A stretch of 64,000 nt of DNA from Avoscillospira_A sp052117125 (lineage in GTDB: Bacteria > Bacillota > Clostridia > Oscillospirales > Oscillospiraceae). A program made the translations under genes and the position numbers. This document shows, one piece after another, positions 60,227 through 64,000 of the stretch. Under the pieces are notes generated by a model. The model ran no database searches. It was not told where the DNA came from and saw only the letters and a program-made list of their open reading frames with translations. Every line of letters begins with the position of its first letter. Positions within the stretch are counted from its first letter, which is position 1. The stretch is from assembly GCF_052117125.1 (NCBI RefSeq), contig NZ_JBQKJT010000014.1:6539-70538 (forward strand). Direction: 5' to 3'.

Positions 60227-60439
60227 ATGACACTGAAAGAAGCTGTGGAAGGAAAAGAGTATCGCGTCCAACGGATCTGTACAGCGGATGAGGAATTAAA
60301 TGCATTTTTGTTTTCCCTGGGATGCTATGAAGGAGAATCCATTACCGTGGTCAGCCATCTGAAAGGCGGCTGCGTCGTTTCCATTAAGGACGGCAGATAT
60401 AACATCGACAATCAGCTGGCGGAAGCCATTGAGATCTGA
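60227..60439 (+). CDS. feoA: FeoA iron-transport accessory protein
   Basis: 70 residues from ATG 60227; the ribosome site (GGGTG) is weak, and a GTG nine bases upstream is an alternative. It has the small SH3-like FeoA pattern: YRVQRICTADEELNAFLFSL, GCYEGESITVVS, then a short closing strand. FeoA stimulates the FeoB GTPase/transporter. It is followed by feoB after 120 bases that show no other gene, and lies directly behind the iron box. Confidence 0.88.
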   Translation: MTLKEAVEGKEYRVQRICTADEELNAFLFSLGCYEGESITVVSHLKGGCVVSIKDGRYNIDNQLAEAIEI

Positions 60440-60559
60440 ACCCGATGCAGCGCCGGATACCAAAGAATTTTCTGGTTTACTGTACCCGACGGTTAGCAAA
60501 AGGTAACCGTGGTGTGTTGTAAAAATTTGTGAGAATCAGAGACAGAGGAGGAACTACCC

Positions 60560-62563
60560 ATGCGTATTGCCTTGACAGGCAACCCCAACTCCGGCAAGAC
60601 CACCATGTATAATGCCCTGACCGGGCGTAATGAAAAGGTGGGCAACTGGGCCGGCGTTACGGTGGAAAAGAAAGAACATCCCATTAAGAAAGCCTACTGC
60701 AGCGGCGCGGAAGAGCTGATCGCAGTGGACCTGCCTGGCGCGTATTCCATGTCGCCCTTCACCTCGGAGGAGAGCATTACCAGCTCCTATGTGCGCCATG
60801 AGCACCCCGATGCCATTATCAACATCGTGGATGCCACCAACCTCAGCCGCAGCCTGTTTTTTACCACCCAGCTGCTGGAACTGGGCATACCGGTCGTTGT
60901 GGCACTGAATAAGAGCGATATCAATGCCAAAAAGCAGACGACCATCGATGCTGCCGGCCTTTCTGCCAAGCTGGGCTGCCCGGTTCTGGAAACGGTATCC
61001 ATTTCCGCCGACGGCCTGAAAGCCGTGGTGGATGCCGCCGTGGCCCTGAAGGGTCAGGAGCAAAAGGCTCCCTATACCCAGAGCGATATTGATCTGACCA
61101 ACAAAAAAGTCGTGGAAGAGGCGGACCGCAAGCGATTTGCCTTTGTGAATCAGCTGGTCTCGAAGGTGGAGAAGCGGAAAGTTCTCACCCGTGACAAAGG
61201 CACCGGCGATGCCATCGACGCTGTCCTCACCAACAAGTTCCTGGGCATTCCCATTTTTGCCGTGGTCATGTTCCTGGTGTTCCAGATTTCCCAGGCCTGG
61301 GTGGGACCCTTGATCGCTGACACGCTGGTGGGCTGGATCGAAACCTTCCAGGGATTTGTCGCAGATGCGCTGGCAGATGCCAATCCGCTGCTGACTGCTC
61401 TGCTGGCCGATGGTATCATCGGTGGCGTCGGCGCTGTGGTCGGCTTCCTGCCTCTGGTCATGATTATGTACTTCCTCATCGCACTGCTGGAGGACTGCGG
61501 TTACATGGCCCGTGTCTCCGTGGTGCTGGATCCCATCTTTAAGAAGGTGGGCCTGTCCGGCAAGTCCGTCATCCCCTTTGTCATCGGCACCGGCTGCGCC
61601 ATCCCCGGCGTTATGGCCAGCCGTACCATCCGCAATGAGCGGGAGCGCCGTGCCACCGCCATGCTGACACCCTTTATGCCCTGTGGCGCAAAGATCCCTG
61701 TCATCGCCCTCTTTGCCGGCGCATTCTTTGATGATGCCGGTTGGGTGAGCTTTACCATGTATTTCACCGGCATTGTCCTGATCTTCCTGGGCGCCCTGCT
61801 GGTCAACAAGATCGCCGGCTATAAGAGCCGCAAGTCTTTCTTCATCATCGAGCTGCCCGAGTATAAAGTCCCCTCTCTGCTCTTTGCCCTCAAGGCCATG
61901 ATTGCACGCGGCTGGGCCTACATTGTCAAGGCCGCCACCATCATCCTCCTGTGCAACACCGCCGTGCAAATCATGCAGACCTTCGGCTGGAACTTCCAGG
62001 TGGCGGAAAGCGCTGACAACTCCATCCTGGCCTCCATTGCCGGTCCCTTTGCCTACCTGCTGGTACCCATCGTGGGCGTCCTTAGCTGGCAGCTGGCTGC
62101 TGCTGCGGTTACCGGCTTCATCGCCAAGGAGAATGTTGTCGGTACTCTGGCCGTTTGCTTCGTGGGCCTGGAAAATCTTATCGACACCGATGAGCTGGCC
62201 ATGCTGGAGGGCACCGGCGCGGAGATCGCCGGTATCATCGCCATCACCAAGGTGGCTGCCTTGGCCTATCTGATGTTCAACCTGTACACGCCCCCCTGCT
62301 TCGCTGCCATCGGCGCCATGAACTCCGAAATGAAGAGTGCCAAGTGGCTGTGGGCCGGCATCGGTTTGCAGCTGGGTACCGGCTATGCGGTGGGCTATCT
62401 GGTCTATCAGATCGGCACCCTCATCACCACGGGTACTGTGGGCGCAGGCTTCGTCCCCGGCCTCATTGCCGTGACCGTGTTTGCTGCCATTCTGGTCTAT
62501 CTGTGCAGAAAGGCCGACAAAGATCTGAAGAATGAGTACGCCCTGAGCGGAGCGAGAGCTTGA
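60560..62563 (+). CDS. feoB: FeoB ferrous-iron transporter
   Basis: 667 residues, GAGGAGG before the ATG. The G domain starts GNPNSGKTTMYNALTG (G1), then DLPGAYS (G3) and ALNKSD (G4). The membrane domain has both Gate motifs: VIGTGCAIPGVMASRTIRNE, then ALFAGAFF, and in the C-terminal half FNLYTPPCFAAIGAMN. About eleven helices can be followed. FeoB imports Fe(II), common in anaerobes. Its last base pairs overlap the start of the Cys-rich small gene. Confidence 0.95.
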   Translation: MRIALTGNPNSGKTTMYNALTGRNEKVGNWAGVTVEKKEHPIKKAYCSGAEELIAVDLPGAYSMSPFTSEESITSSYVRHEHPDAIINIVDATNLSRSLFFTTQLLELGIPVVVALNKSDINAKKQTTIDAAGLSAKLGCPVLETVSISADGLKAVVDAAVALKGQEQKAPYTQSDIDLTNKKVVEEADRKRFAFVNQLVSKVEKRKVLTRDKGTGDAIDAVLTNKFLGIPIFAVVMFLVFQISQAWVGPLIADTLVGWIETFQGFVADALADANPLLTALLADGIIGGVGAVVGFLPLVMIMYFLIALLEDCGYMARVSVVLDPIFKKVGLSGKSVIPFVIGTGCAIPGVMASRTIRNERERRATAMLTPFMPCGAKIPVIALFAGAFFDDAGWVSFTMYFTGIVLIFLGALLVNKIAGYKSRKSFFIIELPEYKVPSLLFALKAMIARGWAYIVKAATIILLCNTAVQIMQTFGWNFQVAESADNSILASIAGPFAYLLVPIVGVLSWQLAAAAVTGFIAKENVVGTLAVCFVGLENLIDTDELAMLEGTGAEIAGIIAITKVAALAYLMFNLYTPPCFAAIGAMNSEMKSAKWLWAGIGLQLGTGYAVGYLVYQIGTLITTGTVGAGFVPGLIAVTVFAAILVYLCRKADKDLKNEYALSGARA

Positions 62564-62736
62564 TGATCGACTACATTGTAATTGCGATTCTTGTGATGAT
62601 CGTTGCAGCTGCAGCCATCTATGTGTACAAGGCAAAGAAAAGCGGCAAAAAGTGTATCGGATGCCCGGATAGCTGCTCATGCGGCTCTCAAAAAGGTGAT
62701 ACCCATTGCAGCTGCAGCGAACATTGTCATAAATAG
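62563..62736 (+). CDS. FeoB-associated Cys-rich membrane peptide
   Basis: 57 residues; the ATG overlaps the feoB stop (TGATG). Residues 1-22 are one membrane helix (MIDYIVIAILVMIVAAAAIY). The cytoplasmic tail has seven Cys in CIGC, CSC and CSC...C patterns with two His near the end, suited to binding iron. Short proteins of this kind regularly follow feoB in clostridia and are annotated as FeoB-associated Cys-rich membrane proteins. Their role, perhaps taking iron from the pore or limiting it, is not settled. Confidence 0.85.
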   Translation: MIDYIVIAILVMIVAAAAIYVYKAKKSGKKCIGCPDSCSCGSQKGDTHCSCSEHCHK

Positions 62737-62748
62737 CATGTCAGATCG

Positions 62749-62785
62749 AGATTGCGGCTTTCCGGGTGGGGAGCCGCAATCTTTT
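62749..62785 (+). terminator. feo operon terminator
   Basis: An 11-bp perfect stem (AGATTGCGGCT at 62749-62759, complement at 62772-62782) followed by TTT and A-rich sequence, 13 bases after the stop codon. Confidence 0.8.
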
Positions 62786-62793
62786 ACCAGTGT

Positions 62794-62809
62794 GTTAGTG
62801 ATTTCTAAC
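62794..62809 (+). promoter_or_regulatory. DtxR-type box before the second dtxR gene
   Basis: GTTAG-TGATTT-CTAAC, a perfect copy of the box, 65 bases before the start codon. It suggests autoregulation. A clear -35/-10 pair was not found. Confidence 0.7.
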
Positions 62810-62873
62810 CATAGGATATGTTTTTCTGGATCCTGTAGCCTTGTACTAGAGGATAGGGGGATGATGTGACTCC

Positions 62874-63245
62874 ATGAAAACGAAACAGATGACAGAAGAC
62901 TATATGAAGACCATATACATCTTATCCAAAGAAGGGAACGTCCGCTGTTTTCAGCTGGCAGACCGCCTGGCGGTCTCCCGGCCCACAGTTTCCATTTCTC
63001 TGAAGACGCTTGCGGAAGATGGCCTGGTCTATTTTGAAAAAAAGGCGGTACATCTGACTGCGGAAGGGCTGAAAATTGCAAAGGCTGTAGAGGAACGGTA
63101 TCAGGTATTATATCGGTTTCTGCGAAATCTCGGTGTCAGTGCAGAGATAGCCTCCAGAGATGCCTGCAAGATGGAGCATGTGCTCAGCGACGAAAGTTTT
63201 TTTGCACTGCGATCTCTGGAACAATCAACCAGTGTATGTGTGTAG
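62874..63245 (+). CDS. Second DtxR/MntR family metal-dependent regulator
   Basis: 123 residues. The winged helix is VRCFQLADRLAVSRPTVSIS with LKTLAEDGLVYFEKK, and the ligand domain reads YRFLRNLGVSAEIASRDACK, then MEHVLSDESFFALRS, closely paralleling the first regulator at 59606. It is likewise short, with no SH3 domain. Two paralogues around one feo operon suggest different metals or a relay. A perfect box precedes this gene but not the other one. Confidence 0.88.
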   Translation: MKTKQMTEDYMKTIYILSKEGNVRCFQLADRLAVSRPTVSISLKTLAEDGLVYFEKKAVHLTAEGLKIAKAVEERYQVLYRFLRNLGVSAEIASRDACKMEHVLSDESFFALRSLEQSTSVCV

Positions 63246-63278
63246 TTTGGGCTTGCCCCTCAGAAACAGGTGTGGCTT

Positions 63279-64000
63279 ATGTTTATCGAGTATTTAAAAA
63301 GAGCAGACGCAAAGTACACGCACTGGAACGGTCATGTGACCGGCGTGTCGGTCTGCCGATTTACAGTACCTGAGCTGTCAGAAAAACAAACATTGCTGCT
63401 TCCAAAATGGGAAGCACAGTCAGCCATTGAGATATTTTTCTGCACAGGTGGACAAGCCATAGTCAATCTAGCAGGGACGGCACCGCGCAAAGTAGAACGA
63501 CACCATATTTTTGTGCTTATGGGTACGATGGAACTGCATTCTGTGAAAATAAGCCAAGAACTACAGGGCTTTCTTGTGGCCATCGAGAAAAAACAGATGC
63601 GGGAAGACACGCTGCCGGTTTGCGTGGCTTTGGGGTTGCAGTTGGATCTTTGCCGGCTGCAGCAAAAATTGGCTGCGCAGCACAGCTGTGCCATCCTATC
63701 CCAAACCTGCTGGACCAAGGCTGTTTTTGATTTCCTGCCCAACTTGCCAGAGGAGACAAGAGGCCAATATTGCCTGCTGAAAGCCGTTGAGCTGCTGTAT
63801 ATGCTGAATACGCAGCATACCGGTGCGGAACAATGGACAAAGCTTGGGGAGAATCTACAGACGGTACAATGTGCATTGGATGTCCGAACCTACGGTCGGG
63901 ATATGGCTGTTACTATCCGGAGCGCTGCTCAGAATTCTGTTGGGTCCTGTATGCCTGCCAAATCCCTGGAATTGCAACATACCATCCGGCTTATCCGTGA
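63279..64000 (+). CDS. Probable AraC-type regulator, N-terminal part (3' partial)
   Basis: The frame is open from ATG 63279 (AGGTG nearby) to the window end, at least 240 residues. The N-terminal ligand domain shows IEIFFCTGGQAIVN, RHHIFVLMGTMELHSVKISQ and later CLLKAVELLYMLN, the last helix before the DNA-binding domain in AraC regulators of the siderophore kind (YbtA-like). The helix-turn-helix itself should begin beyond the edge, so the family call rests on half the protein. It follows the second dtxR gene by 33 bases and may regulate a downstream metallophore uptake system. Confidence 0.5.
   Translation, partial: MFIEYLKRADAKYTHWNGHVTGVSVCRFTVPELSEKQTLLLPKWEAQSAIEIFFCTGGQAIVNLAGTAPRKVERHHIFVLMGTMELHSVKISQELQGFLVAIEKKQMREDTLPVCVALGLQLDLCRLQQKLAAQHSCAILSQTCWTKAVFDFLPNLPEETRGQYCLLKAVELLYMLNTQHTGAEQWTKLGENLQTVQCALDVRTYGRDMAVTIRSAAQNSVGSCMPAKSLELQHTIRLIR

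Noticed and set aside
60554..62680. 708-residue minus-strand open frame
   Set aside because: Antisense shadow of feoB caused by codon bias.

Overview
The window looks like chromosomal DNA of a low-to-mid GC anaerobic Firmicute of the Clostridia, most like gut Oscillospiraceae. The grounds are S-layer-homology (SLH) surface proteins, a clostridial-type conjugative element with PrgI, VirB4 and RepA_N proteins, strong AGGAGG ribosome sites, several TTG starts, a cobalamin riboswitch and ECF transporters. No rRNA, tRNA or CRISPR array was seen, so the genus cannot be fixed.

Layout. (1) 1-4841: two tandem, related SLH surface proteins with C-terminal membrane anchors; the first is cut by the window edge. 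(2) 5005-28990, almost all minus strand: the conjugation and surface-display part of an integrative conjugative element (ICE). It encodes an S1-like protein, RepA_N, VirD4 coupling protein, VirB4, a VirB4-N-like protein, PrgI, NlpC/P60 hydrolase, VirB6-like and small pilin-like membrane proteins, a 1820-residue adhesin with 14 SpaA/Cna-B repeats ending in LPQTGY, an SLH protein, a toxin-antitoxin pair, a sortase and a membrane-anchored surface protein. No relaxase or integrase is recognised, and the parB gene at its end is cut short. (3) 28960-30860: a scrambled junction with pieces of parB, a sigma-70-like gene, a cytosine-5 methyltransferase and a SAM methyltransferase. (4) 31880-45672: a cobalamin riboswitch followed by a methyltransferase and a five-gene peptide/nickel-family ABC importer, then a probable corrinoid (B12) capture and uptake locus: an SLH-anchored alpha-barrel protein, a DUF4430 protein, an ECF T component, a TIM-barrel enzyme and a fused ECF ATPase-ATPase-S protein broken by a 4-base duplication. 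(5) 45797-46790: an HxlR regulator and a flavodoxin. (6) 46863-57125: an apparently iron-regulated block holding a substrate-binding-like protein, ABC ATPase and G3E GTPase; a Crp-type regulator with a NitT/TauT-type ABC importer; and a methyltransferase, a DUF454 protein and a CydDC-like ABC pair, of which one gene is frameshifted. (7) 57189-59512: a CsoR-type repressor and a P1B metal ATPase with two identical operators. (8) 59606-64000: a DtxR regulator, feoA, feoB, a Cys-rich FeoB-associated peptide, a second DtxR regulator and the start of a probable AraC-type regulator.

Two themes tie the right half together. One is corrinoid or cobalt acquisition under a cobalamin riboswitch. The other is a local metal regulon: six copies of GTTAG-N6-CTAAC (one with a single changed base) lie at promoters of the hydrolase operon, the GTPase trio, the Crp/ABC operon, the methyltransferase/ABC operon, feoAB and a dtxR gene. 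In four of them the box sits immediately downstream of a readable -10 hexamer.
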